Shown piece by piece: positions 1 to 9,804 of a DNA stretch of 64,000 nucleotides. The DNA is taken from contig JAJNNQ010000044.1 of the NCBI GenBank assembly GCA_027886175.1, forward strand, positions 248,001 to 312,000, in the 5' to 3' direction. The notes beneath the pieces were generated by a model. It did no database searches. It was not told the origin of the DNA and saw nothing but the letters and a program-made list of their open reading frames with translations. The DNA is from Phylloscopus collybita. Taxonomy: Eukaryota > Chordata > Aves > Passeriformes > Phylloscopidae. The position numbers and the translations under genes are program-made. How positions within the stretch are numbered: the first letter of the stretch is position 1; each line of letters begins with the position of its first letter.

Positions 1-325
1 GGGTGGGGGAGGGGACAGGATGGGATTGGGGACCCCAGGGTGACCCCCCACCCCCCCGGGGTGACACCACGGTCACTTGGGGACGGCCAGGATGTCTCCA
101 GCCCCCCATGGGTGGCTTTGGGGTCCCCCAGGATGTGCCCAGGTGTCCCTTGGGGTGTCCCAAATCATTTGGGGACGTCACCTGAGTGTGTCCGTGTCCT
201 CCTCCTGGTCTGTGTCCCCAAACCCCCCTGGGGGTGTCCCCAGATCCTTATGGGGGTATCCCCCGTGCCCCCTGTCCCCAGGTGATGTCCTTGTGATGTC
301 CCCAATGGCCGTGCTGTCCCCGCAG
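1..325 (+). other. CDK2: CDK2 intron, 3' part
   Basis: This intron sequence precedes the first recognisable CDK2 exon and ends in a cgcag acceptor at 321-325. It is made of degenerate short units such as gtccccagg and tggggtgtccc, and I see no coding exon in it. Earlier CDK2 exons lie outside the window. Confidence 0.7.
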
Positions 326-1163
326 ATCACGCGCCGGGCTCTGTTCCCGGGGGACTCGGAGATCGACCAGCTCTTCCGCATTTTCCGCACCCTGGGCACT
401 CCGGACGAGGCCGCCTGGCCGGGGGTGTCGGCGCTGCCCGATTACAAAGCCACCTTCCCCCGCTGGGCCCGCCAGGACCTGGCCAAGGTCCTGCCCCCGC
501 TGGACGACGAGGGCCGCAAGCTCCTGGCGGTGAGGGGACACTTGGCCTGATTTTCCCCACTGTTCCCTGACTTTCTCCACTGTTCCCTGATTTCTCCCCA
601 TCTTTTTCCCTGATTTTCCCCCACCTTTTTCCTGGTTTTTCCACCTTTTTCTTGATTTTTCCCAACTTCTTCCTGATTTTCCTCGTTTTGCCCCCCTTTT
701 TTCCTGCTTTTTCCTGCTTTTCCCTCCACTTTTTCCTGATTTTTCCCATTTCCACTTTTTTCCCCCCCCTCCCTTTTTCCCCTCCTTTTTCCCACCTCTT
801 TCCTGATTTTTCCCCTTTTCCTGATTTTCCCACCTTTTTCCTGGGATTTCCCCTCTTTCTCCTGATTTTCCTTACTTTTTCCTATCTTTTTGCACTTTCC
901 CCCATTTTTTTTCCATTTCCCCCATTTTTCCCCTTTTCCCCATTTTTTCCCCATTTTTCCCCCTTCTCCCCCATTTTCCCCCCATTTCTCCCCGTCCCCC
1001 CCCCCCTTTTCCGCTCTTTTTCCCCCCTTTTTCCCATTTTCCTGGTTTTTCTCCCCAGCAAATGCTGCACTACGACCCCAACAAGAGGATCTCAGCCAAG
1101 GCTGCCCTGGGCCACCCCTTCTTCCGCGATGTCACCAGAGCTGTCCCCCACCTGCGCCTCTGA
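326..1163 (+). CDS. CDK2: Cyclin-dependent kinase 2, last two coding exons (partial)
   Basis: CDK2 is the cyclin E/A-dependent serine/threonine kinase of the G1/S transition and S phase. Only the C-terminal lobe is present, about the last 102 residues of a roughly 298-aa protein. The exons are 326-529 (68 codons, starting [15 protein letters not shown]) and 1059-1163 ([17 protein letters not shown] to the stop). Both junctions are phase 0 with ag/gt borders. The segment covers the end of the kinase fold after the activation segment, including the conserved DPNKRISA helix, and ends HLRL as in vertebrate CDK2. The start codon, ATP site and catalytic loop lie upstream of the window. Identity is near certain because the match to vertebrate CDK2 is almost residue for residue. 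CDK3 is the closest alternative and fits less well. Confidence 0.95.
541..1050 (+). repeat. Polypyrimidine intron tract in CDK2
   Basis: Almost the whole last CDK2 intron is C/T on the + strand, built from variants of ttttccctgattttcccacc with very few purines. The tract runs into the acceptor at 1051-1058. It makes long spurious open frames on both strands and could adopt triplex structures. Confidence 0.8.
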
Positions 1164-1615
1164 CCCCCCCAAATGGCCCCCAAACGGCCCTAAAATAACC
1201 ACGAATGCCCCCAAACAGCCCCAAAATGTCCCTAGAACTCCTCCAAAATGCCCACAAGTGTCCCCCAAACCCCCCAGAATCCCTTGAAATGTCCCAGGAT
1301 GTGCCAAAAATGTCCCCCAAACCCCCCAAAATGTCCTAAAATGTCTCCAGGATGCCCCAAATGTCCTCAAAACCCCCTCAAGTGTTCCCAGAACTCCCCT
1401 AAGGGTCCCCAAAATGTCCCCAGGGGGGTCCCAAGGCTACCCCCTCCCCCTGATTTGTGGCACTTACAGGCTGTCCCCTCCCCCCCACCAATGCCACCTC
1501 CTCGATGTCACTTTGTCCCCTCCTGCTGTCCCCCCCACCCTTCCCGTGATTTTTAGAGTGGAATTTTTTGTAATTTCTGCAAAATTTTGTAATAAAATTT
1601 TCTGGCTGTTTTTTT
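1164..1615 (+). other. CDK2: CDK2 3'UTR with tandem repeat
   Basis: From 1165 to about 1440 the UTR holds degenerate units of the type ccccaaaatgtcccc, roughly 20-30 bp each. Unique sequence then leads to the poly(A) signal near 1591. Confidence 0.7.
1591..1596 (+). terminator. CDK2: CDK2 poly(A) signal
   Basis: A canonical AATAAA lies 428 bp after the CDK2 stop codon, in a T-rich stretch and followed by a T/G-rich downstream element at 1601-1630. Confidence 0.85.
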
Positions 1616-1869
1616 TTTGGGGGGGGCGGGGTGGGAAGGGATCAGGGTGTCATTGTCACCTCTGGGGCTGGCCTGTCACCTCCCCTCGTCAATCCTGACA
1701 CCCCCAAAATGTCCCCAAGCCCCTCCCAAATGTCCCCAGGACCCCCTGAAATATCCCCTCCCCCCCCGGTGTCCCTACAATGTCCCCAAGCCCCCGCCCC
1801 GCGTACTTATCAGGCCACGCCCCGAGCCACGCCCCTTTTCGTAACCACGCGTACCGCGCAAGCGGAGCG

Positions 1870-2342
1870 CTAAGATTGGGTCGCTCTTGCTCCGCCCCCA
1901 GCGCGCGAACTCCCGGCGGTCCTCGTTGCCAATCACCGTCAGCACCTCCTCTGATTGGGCGAAGCTTCATCGCCCCGCCTCCTGGGCTCCGCCCCCTTCG
2001 GTCACCTTATTTGTTGTTCGCCCCGCCCTCCCGCGAGTCTCCGCTCCCCATTAGTCATCCGCCACATCACTCACCTCAAACCCCGCCTTCTGGTCGCCTT
2101 TCCTCCTCCCCATTGGCCGCGCTCTCTCTTCCCTGCTATTGGCCGCTGTGCTGTGCATCACTCTTTCGCCCTTTCCTATTGGTGAAGCTAGGCGGGGCGC
2201 TGCCCTTCTCACGTCCCATTGGCGGAGTGCGAAGGTGGGCTCTGCGCTGATTGGTCAAGGCTCCATTTAGTCCGGCCCCCTCCGTGAGGGCTTGGCGGAG
2301 CCGCTGTTTGTGCGCTCGGGGCCGCGCCGGGAGGGCCCGGAG
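1870..2342 (+). promoter_or_regulatory. RAB5B: RAB5B CpG-rich promoter with eight CCAAT boxes and candidate noncoding exon 1
   Basis: Eight CCAAT/ATTGG pentamers lie within 380 bp, at 1875, 1929, 1954, 2112, 2138, 2178, 2218 and 2250. Most sit in a stronger NF-Y context such as ctgattggt or ccattggc. GC-rich CpG-dense sequence follows, and a possible donor (ag|gtaccggg) at 2342/2343 could close a noncoding first exon at about 2280-2342. No TATA box is seen. The placement 1.5 kb before the RAB5B coding exon fits the gene's 5'UTR. Exon 1 limits are inferred. Confidence 0.65.
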
Positions 2343-2919
2343 GTACCGGGGGGGCGAGCCCGGAGGGACCGGGGACGCTCTGGGGGCAGCACCGGGCACC
2401 GAGGGCAGTCGGGCACCGAGCGGAACCGGGAGAGACTGCGCCGGGCCGGGCCCGAGGCGCTGAGGGCGGGACCCCCCCCGGATAGGGATTTGGGGAGGGG
2501 GATTGAGGCCTGGGGTGGCCGCGATCCCCTCATCCCGGGGGGATTCCGGGCTGGGATCACCCGGAGGGGTCGGGGCTTGGCCGTGTTGGGGTTGAGGGGA
2601 GCGGTGCTGCTTCGTTGTGAGGGGAAACCCCCATTTTGTGGGGGATTTTTTGGCCCCTTCCCCATTATTGGGGTGTTCTCCCCCCTCGTTCCTATTTTGG
2701 AAGTTGTCTTCGCTGTTTCGGGCGTGTTTTCCCCGCCCCACTCCCAATTATTGGGGTTTTCCCCCCCTGTCTTGGTGGTGTTTGTCTGTCTCCTCCACAT
2801 TATTGTGGTTTTCCCCCCTGTTTTCGGTGTGTTTTCTGCTCTCGTTTCTATTTTGGGAGTGTTTTCCTCGCAGTTTTGGTGTTTCTCCCCCTCATTAGGG
2901 AGGGTTCTGATCCCTGCCT

Positions 2920-3460
2920 GGAACTGGGAGTCCCCCAGGATTTGGGGTTCTCTGGAATTTGGGATTCTCCGGAATCTGGGATTCCTTGGAATTGGGGCTC
3001 CCCCTGAAGTTGGGATTCCCCGGAATCTGGGATCCCCCAGAACTGAGGCTCACCCATGGTTTGGGATCTCCCTCAGAATTTGGGATCTCTCAGAACCGAG
3101 GCTCCTCCAGAATTTGGGATTCCCTGGAATTTGGAATCACCCAGAATTTGGGCTCCCACATAACTTGGGATCCCCCAGAATTTAGGATTCCCTGGAACTT
3201 GGGATCCTGCAGAATTTAGAATTGCTCAGAATTTGGGATTCGCTGGAATTTGGAGTTGCTCAGAATTTGGGATCCTTCAGAACTGAGGCTTTCCTAGAAT
3301 TTGGGATTCTCTGGAATTTGGGATCCATGCCAGAATTTGAGATCTTTCAGAACCAAGGCTCCCCGAGCATTTGGGATCCTCTGCAATTTGGGATCCCCCA
3401 GATCCAATCCTTGCCCAGAACTGAGGCTCCCCCAGAGTTTGGAATCCCCTGGGCAGCCAC
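2920..3460 (+). repeat. Minisatellite in RAB5B intron 1 (ggaatttgggat...)
   Basis: More than twenty degenerate copies of a unit like ggaatttgggatcccccagaac, about 20-22 bp, with higher-order pairs. Conceptual translations are repetitive (GIWDPPELR-like) and are not genes. Confidence 0.85.
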
Positions 3461-3469
3461 AGCCTGTCC

Positions 3470-3780
3470 CATCCCGGTGGGGTGATCCCATCCCAGGGCA
3501 AGGATCCCAGTGGGGTGACTGCATCCTGAGGGGGTTGATCCCAGTGTCATGATCCCAGCTCAAGGTGCTGATCCCAGTTGGGTCATCCCAGTGTGGTGAT
3601 TCCATCCCACTGTGACAATCCCAGCGGAGTGATCGGATCCCAGGGTGGTGATCCCAGGGTAGCGGTCCCATCCTGAGGGGCTGATCCCCGTGTGATGCTC
3701 TCATTGTGAAGATCCCATCCCATCCCATCCCACCCCATCCCACCTGGGTTATCCCGGTGTGCCGATCCTGTCCCAGTGTG
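3470..3780 (+). repeat. Minisatellite in RAB5B intron 1 (gatcccag...)
   Basis: Degenerate units of gatcccagtgtggtgatcccatc, roughly 20-25 bp, continue up to the RAB5B acceptor. A short catcccatccc run lies at 3714-3742. Confidence 0.75.
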
Positions 3781-3850
3781 GTGACCCCACCCCTGTGGGT
3801 GAGCCCAGCAGCTCCCGTGTTCCCCGCAGGATCAGCGGCTGTGCAGGGCC

Positions 3851-6342
3851 ATGGCCGGCCGCGGGGCCCAGCGGCCCAACGGGCACTCGCAGCCCAGTAA
3901 GATCTGCCAGTTCAAACTGGTGCTGCTGGGAGAGTCGGCCGTGGGCAAGTCCAGCCTGGTGCTGCGCTTCGTCAAGGGCCAGTTCCACGAGTACCAGGAG
4001 AGCACCATCGGCGGTGAGCGGGGATCTGGGGGATCCCAAAGGGATCTGGGGTACAGGGAAGGCTTTTTGGAAGGGTTTGGGACACCCTGAGGTGTCCCTG
4101 GGTGGCTCTGGGGACACCCTGAGGAGTCCTTGGGCAGGTTGGAGATGCAGTGAGGGTTCCCTGGGAAGGGTTTGGTAACACCCTGAGCTGTCCCTGTCCC
4201 CGCTGCAGTGTTCCTGGTGCAGTCTGTGGGTGGGTTTGTGACACTCTGGGCTGTCCCTGGCCAGGTTGGCGACACCCAGAGGTGTGCCTGGCTGGGTTTG
4301 GTGACACCCTGAGCAGGTTGGTGACTGTCCCCTGTCCCCCCAGCGGCGTTCCTGACACAGTCTGTGTGCCTGGGTGGGTTTGGGATGCACTGAGCTGTCC
4401 CTGGCTGGGTTGGTGACACAGTGATGCCTCTCTGGGTTGGTTGGTGACACTCTGGTGACACTCTGGGCTGTCCCCTGTCCCCCCAGCGGCGTTCCTGACG
4501 CAGTCTGTGTGCCTGGACGACACCACAGTGAAGTTTGAGATCTGGGACACGGCAGGGCAGGAGCGCTACCACAGCCTGGCCCCCATGTACTACCGAGGGG
4601 CCCAGGCTGCCATCGTAGTCTACGACATCACCAACCAGGTTTGGAGGGGTCCTGAGAGGTTTGGGGGTCTCGGGGGTTTTCTGAGGGGTCTCAGGGGGTA
4701 CTACTGCGGGGCCCAGGCTGCCATTGTCGTCTATGGCATCACCAACCAGGTTTGGGGGGGTTCTGAAGGGCTTGAGGGGGTTGAGGTGTCTCAGGGGGGT
4801 CCTGAGGGGTTTGGAGGGGATTTGAGGGGGATTTAGGGACTCTGGGGGGATTTTGGATTGGGTCTTAGTGGACTCGAGGGTTCTGAGGGAGCTCAGGGGA
4901 GTCTGAGGAGGGTTTGAGGGGTTTTGGGGGGCATTTGAGAGTCTCGGGTCCTGAAGGGTTTTGGGGGGCATTTCGGGGTCAATTTGGGGCCCTGGGGGGG
5001 GTGTTGTGTTGAGAGGGGTCTCGGGGGGGCCCTGAGAAGTTTGGGGGGGATTTGGAGGTTTCAGGGGGGTCCTGAGGGGTTTAGGGGGGGATTTCAGGGA
5101 GATTTGGGAGTTTCAGAGGGGTTTGGAGGGAGTTCTGAGGGGTCTCAGGGCTACTACTGGGGGGCCTAGGCTACCACCTGGTCTATGATGCCATCGCCCA
5201 CGTATTTGGGGGAGATTTGGGGGAATCCTGAGAGGTTCCAGAGTATTTGGGGAGGGGTCCCAGCCTGCAATCCCCCTCCCCAGGAGACGTTTGCCCGTGC
5301 CAGGGGCTGGGTGAAGGAGCTGCAGCGCCAGGCCAGCCCCAGCATCGTCATCGCCCTGGCCGGCAACAAGGCTGACCTGGCCAGCAAGAGGATGGTGGAG
5401 TATGAGGTCAGGGGGATTGCTGGGAATTCCCAGGGAATTGGGGAATTTACAGGGATTTTTTTTGGTATTTACAGAGATATATTTGAGGGGAGGGATTTCA
5501 TGGGCATTTTTTGGGGAATTTATGGGTTTGGGGGGTTTTTTTGAATTTATGGGGGTTTTTTGTGAATCTCCTGGTTTCTTCTTTTTTTTTTTTTTTTTTT
5601 TAATTTCTGCTCTGGATTTTTTGAGAATTTCTGAGGAGTTTTTGGGGAATTGTCTGAAGTTTTTTTGGGGGTGTTTTGGGGGATTTTTAAGAACTTTTCC
5701 CTGCAGGAAGCCCAGGCCTACGCTGATGACAACAGCCTGCTGTTCATGGAGACCTCGGCCAAGACAGCCATGAATGTCAATGACCTCTTCCTGGCCATCG
5801 GTGAGGGGCTGGCCTGGGGGGCTCGGGGGGTCTGGGGGGGCGTGGTTTGGGGGGCTCTGAGGGGTCTCTGAGGGGTTTTGGGGGTGTCTCAGAGGGGTCT
5901 GGGGGGGCTCTGAGGGCTCTCAGGGGGGTCCCAGGGGTCTCAGGGAGGTCTTTTCCAGCCCCTTCCCAGGATTTGGGGCTGGGGCCCTGTTTCTAAACCA
6001 AATCATTTGGAGTCATCTCAAACCCCCCAGAATCATCCTAAACTATTCCAAATAACCCCACATGATCCCAAATAACCCTGAATCATTCTCGGATCATTCC
6101 AAATAACACCAAACCATCCCAAATCACCCCAAACCATCCCAAACCATCCAGAATAACCCCAAACCATCCCAAACCATCCCAAATCACCCCAAAGCATCCG
6201 GAATAACCCCGAATCCCCCGTTCCAGCCAAGAAGCTGCCAAAGACGGAGCCCCAGAGCACGAGCGGGGCTGGGGGCCGGGGCCGGGGCGTGGACCTGAGT
6301 GAGCAGAGCCCGCAGGGCCGTGGGCAGTGCTGCAGCAACTGA
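3851..6342 (+). CDS. RAB5B: RAB5B small GTPase, complete coding sequence in five exons
   Basis: Rab5b is a prenylated Ras-superfamily GTPase of the plasma membrane and early endosomes that drives endocytic fusion. Coding exons are 3851-4013, 4487-4638, 5284-5406, 5707-5800 and 6227-6342. They total 648 nt, giving 215 aa, the same length as human RAB5B. The P-loop GESAVGKS is at residues 27-34. The effector-loop threonine is in YQESTIGA, switch II is WDTAGQE, guanine specificity is NKAD and ETSAK, and the protein ends CCSN for geranylgeranylation. The first coding exon starts at 3830 after tccccgcag. The N-terminus [11 protein letters not shown] differs from mammals only in the variable region, and the tail favours RAB5B over RAB5A or RAB5C. 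Both edges of exon 3 and the end of the last exon are duplicated in flanking noncoding DNA (see findings). Confidence 0.96.
4190..4516 (+). repeat. RAB5B: Tandem units carrying the RAB5B exon 3 acceptor edge
   Basis: The true acceptor is at 4485-4486. A copy at about 4325-4373 contains the same tract, the acceptor at 4342-4343 and the first 30 exon bases, differing by about one base over 49. A weaker copy has its acceptor at 4206-4207. Spacings are 136 and 143 bp. Confidence 0.85.
4589..5206 (+). repeat. RAB5B: Copies of the RAB5B exon 3 donor edge in the next intron
   Basis: The exon end at 4589-4645 ([17 protein letters not shown] plus donor) recurs at 4699-4755. That copy reads [17 protein letters not shown] and keeps the gt donor at 4750. 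A decayed copy lies at about 5150-5206. The first copy is exactly 111 bp downstream and in the same open frame as the exon. Confidence 0.88.
4640..5150 (+). repeat. G-rich minisatellite in RAB5B intron
   Basis: Degenerate units of ggggtcctgaggggtttggggggattt surround the donor-edge copies. The + strand is very G-rich with many runs of three or more G, so G-quadruplex formation is possible. Confidence 0.75.
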
Positions 6343-6620
6343 GGGATCCCAGGGGATCCCAAGGGATCCAGCCAGGATACAGCCTCGGCTGCAGCGACTG
6401 AGGGATCCCAGGGGATCTGCCAGGATCACAGCCCAAATCCAGCCGGGATCACAGCCCCCAGGGCTGCAGTGACTGAAGGATCCCAGGGGATCCACCGGGA
6501 TCCAGCCAGGATTGAACCCAGATCCAGCCTGCAGGACTGCGCCGGTGCTGCAGCGACTGAGGGATCCCAAGGGATCCAGCCAGATTACAGTGAGGATTCC
6601 AGCCCCAGTCCCAGACAGGA
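6328..6620 (+). repeat. RAB5B: Copies of the RAB5B C-terminal codons and stop in the 3'UTR
   Basis: The last coding bases tgctgcagcaactgagggatcc recur as ctgcagcgactgagggatcc-like sequences near 6391, 6461 and 6547, each followed by caggggatccagccagga. Spacing is about 60-85 bp. The repeat unit therefore includes the prenylation-motif codons and the stop codon. Confidence 0.85.
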
Positions 6621-8525
6621 TCCATCCCAGATCCCAGCCAGGATCCCACCAGATCCTGGCCCGGATCCCGGCTCCATCCCCACTCTGGGACTCTCCCCAG
6701 CACTTCTTGAAGCTTCCAAGGCTCCCTCTCAGCACCAGATCCCTCCAGGATCCTCCAGTTCCTGCCCAGCTCCACCACATCCCTCCTGGAGCCACCAGGC
6801 CCCACGTGGACACACCAGATCCCTCCTGGCTCCACCAGATCCCTTTGGATTCACCAGGTCTCACACAGATTCTCCACATCCTATCCGGCTCCACCAGATC
6901 CCACCTGGATCCTCCAAACTCCTCCTGGATCCTCCAAACTCCTCCTGGATCCTCCAGATCCTGCTGGATCCCTTTCCCAGGTCCTGATCCCTGCCCCAAG
7001 GCAGCAGGGCTGACTCGGCTGGGACTGGACTCGTGAGGATCCCTGGACTGTCCATCTGTCCCCGTGGGATCCCTGGGGCCTCGGACACTTGGATCCCTCC
7101 TGGATCCCTCCTGGATCCCTCCTGGATCTCTGCCCAAGGATCTGGGGATCCCACAGACCCCCGGGATGCATTTTCCAGGGGCCCGGCACTGATTTCTGCG
7201 GAATTTTCATCGTTCCCGCCCGTTTTTGCCCATTCCCCTCGGGGACAGCAGCTGCAGTGTCCCTGTGTCCTCTCCTGGTGGCCTCAGCTGGAGGATCCCA
7301 AGTGCCTGGGGACATCTCGAGACATTTGGGGACACTGAGGGGATCCTGCCCTGGGATCTGGGGTGGCCTTGTGGGTGACGTCCCTCACAGGGATGTCCCC
7401 ATGGTCATGGTCACCCCACAGTGATGTCCCCTCATGTCCCGACCATGGCTGTGACATCACTGTGGTCATTGCGGCCAGGGTCACCCCACAGCGATGTCCC
7501 CAATGACCCTGGCCACGGTCACCCCCCAGATGACATCCCCAGGTGATGCCGGTGGTGGCCATGATGTCCTCCTGCTGATCCAGGCCACCAGGCCACGTCC
7601 CCCAGCTGTGGTGGCCTTCATGTCCCCTGGTGATCCTGGCCCCAGTGATGTCCCCCAGCTGTTCCCAGCCATGGTGGCCCTTCAGGTGACATCCCCCAGG
7701 TGGTCCTAATGGTGGCCTCAATGTCCCCTCAGTGATCCCAGTGGCAGCCATGACGTCCCCCAGGTGTTCCCAGCCATGGCCACCCCTCAGGTGCCACCCC
7801 CGGTCGTCTCCCATTGCCCCCCAGTTTGTCGCTGTCCCCACCGTGGGGCCGTCCCTGTTTGCACTTTATGGCCAATGTCCCCTCGGTCCTGTCCCCATGT
7901 CCTCGGGGGTGGCAGCGAGGGGACAGCAAGGGGACAGCGGTGCCACCCCCCTGCCCTTTGTCCACGTTCCTTCTGGACCCTCGGTGTCCCCACCCTGTCC
8001 AGGGGACACCCAGGGTGCTGCCACCTGAGGGGGGACACCCCAACTTGGTGACACCCCAAAATTTGGGACACCTCAAAGTGGTGACACCCTGAATTTGGAG
8101 ACACCCAGAATTGTCCCCCCCAGGCACAAGGGGTGGCAGCTGTGGGGTGGAGGGACCTGGTCCCATATGAAGCCCCTGGAGACACCTTGGGGTCACCTTG
8201 GGGACATTCCCGGGGTCACTCCGGGGACATTCCCCGTGCTCCAGAGCCTTTGGAATTGGTTACATTGATGTCCCCAAAATGGTGGCCCGGCAGTCCCAGC
8301 CCTGGACCAAACGGGGACACTGCAGCTTTTGTCACTCTTTTTTTTCTTTAATTTTTCTTTTTTCCGGCTTTTTTTTCTCTGATCTTATTTCCTTTCATTT
8401 TATTTTATTTTGGTTTTTTTCCTTGCTTGGGGAAGCTCCTCCCTCGCGGTGAAATAACAATCGTGGTAACCACAACGTCGGGTCGCTGATTTACCCATGT
8501 ATTTAATGTAAAGTAAAAACCGAAC
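6343..8525 (+). other. RAB5B: RAB5B 3'UTR, probable extent
   Basis: This stretch has no gene signal. It holds gatccctcctggatcc-type repeats (6600-7150), a gtgatgtcccc repeat (7370-7800) and a T-rich region (8330-8430). No canonical AATAAA was found before SUOX. The unique stretch near 8495-8525 (gtatttaatgtaaagtaaaa) may be the 3' end with a variant signal. Confidence 0.45.
7370..7800 (+). repeat. Minisatellite (gatgtcccc / ggtcacccc units)
   Basis: Units such as cacagtgatgtccccaatgaccctggccatggtc recur at roughly 30-65 bp spacing in the RAB5B downstream region. Confidence 0.7.
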
Positions 8526-8677
8526 AAGGACAAAAAACAAAACAAAACCAAAAAACCAAGGAAAAAAAATCCCCAAAACCCCAAAATTCCCAACTTTTTG
8601 TGTGCTTAGGGAGGGGACGCGGCGACAACACCGGCGACATCCGGTGCCAGCAGCCGCTGCCAGATCGCGGCCCTGCC

Positions 8678-8694
8678 CTGATAACGCTTATCAG
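8678..8694. promoter_or_regulatory. Perfect palindrome of two GATA sites
   Basis: CTGATAA-CGC-TTATCAG is a perfect inverted repeat with two head-to-head GATA-factor motifs, about 320 bp upstream of the inferred SUOX first exon. It stands in sequence that is otherwise not repetitive. Confidence 0.55.
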
Positions 8695-8789
8695 AGCTGG
8701 CAGCTGCCTGGCGGCTCCTGTTTGTTGCCGCTTTTTGCCATTTTTTCCCGTTTTCCCCCAAATTCCCACCGGGAAATCGGGGAGCGGCG

Positions 8790-9015
8790 CTGCCCCTTTA
8801 GATCCGCGTGGCTGCTTCGAGACCCCCGGGTGCTTGGCGTGGTGTTGCCCCTTTAAGGCGGCGCTGGGTGGGGCCCACTCCGAGGGAGCCACGCCCGCTT
8901 GGCCCCGGCTAAAGTAAACAGGAGGCGTGGTCAGAGGTGTCGGGGCCACGCCCATCGCCCCCTCTTAAAGCGGCCGCGCCCGCAGGGACGTCGCGGGACC
9001 GGAACCGTTACGCAG
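8790..9015 (+). promoter_or_regulatory. SUOX: SUOX CpG-island promoter and candidate noncoding exon 1
   Basis: CpG-rich sequence with repeated ccacgccc GC/KLF boxes (near 8890 and 8947), a gacgtcgc CRE-like site at about 8987 and NotI-type cggccgc. A candidate donor (cgcag|gtgcgc) lies at 9015/9016. No TATA box is seen. The role is inferred from composition and from position before the SUOX coding exons. Confidence 0.55.
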
Positions 9016-9019
9016 GTGC

Positions 9020-9660
9020 GCGGCGGCGACAACCGGGACCGGGGTGGGAATGGGGACAACAGAGACCGGGACCGGGATGAGAATGCAGCGAAAAAACCGG
9101 GATCGGAGTGGAGCTGAGGGTGGGGGGAGAGCCGGGACACTACTGAGGCTTGGGGGAAAACAACGGGGACCGGGGGGCTTTAGGGACAACCGGGACTGGA
9201 CTGGGCCTACGGCGGGGACAGCCGGGACCGAGATGGGGCCGGGAGCAGGAAGAACTGGGACAGGGATGGGGATGGGGAGGCGACAACCAGGATGGGGTTG
9301 AGAGAAGGGATAGCAGGGACTGGCATGGGCTTGGGGACCGGGACCTAGCTGGGGCTGGCACCGACCGGGCTGAGGGGGCAGAACCGGGACCGGGCTGTGC
9401 GAAGGGACAACGGGAATCGGGATGGGGCTGAGTGGGGACAACCGGGGACCGACCGGGCTGGGAACAACCGGGACAGGGCTGGGGTTGCGAAGGGGAAGAA
9501 CCAGGACCAGGCTCGGGGGGTGGGGGACAACCGGGACCGGGCTGGGACCGGGTGGGGACACAACGGGCACAGGGCTGGGTCTGGCGCGGGGGGAGAACCG
9601 GGACCGGGCCAAAGCTGGGGGGACGTAACGGGGACCGGGCTGGGGCTGCAGGGACGGAAG
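9020..9660 (+). repeat. Minisatellite in SUOX intron 1 (gggacaaccgggaccgggctgg)
   Basis: About 20 degenerate copies of a GC-rich 25-35 bp unit. It creates long antisense open frames, which I reject as genes. Confidence 0.85.
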
Positions 9661-9804
9661 CGGAGCGGGGAACCGGGCGCGGTTGTGCCGCAGCAGAGGT
9701 CCCTGATTGCCGCTCCCCCCTGGCAGTGTCACCCGGGCTGTTTCCCGGTCCCGGTGCCCATCCCAGCCGCGCTCTCCCGTCCCGACGCCGCCGCCGCCGC
9801 CGCG

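Noticed and set aside
652..1287. Phe/Pro/Leu-rich 211-codon + frame
   Set aside because: It arises from the polypyrimidine tract of the CDK2 intron.
3832..4971. 379-codon - strand frame across RAB5B exons
   Set aside because: It overlaps clear sense exons and intron repeats and has no family resemblance.
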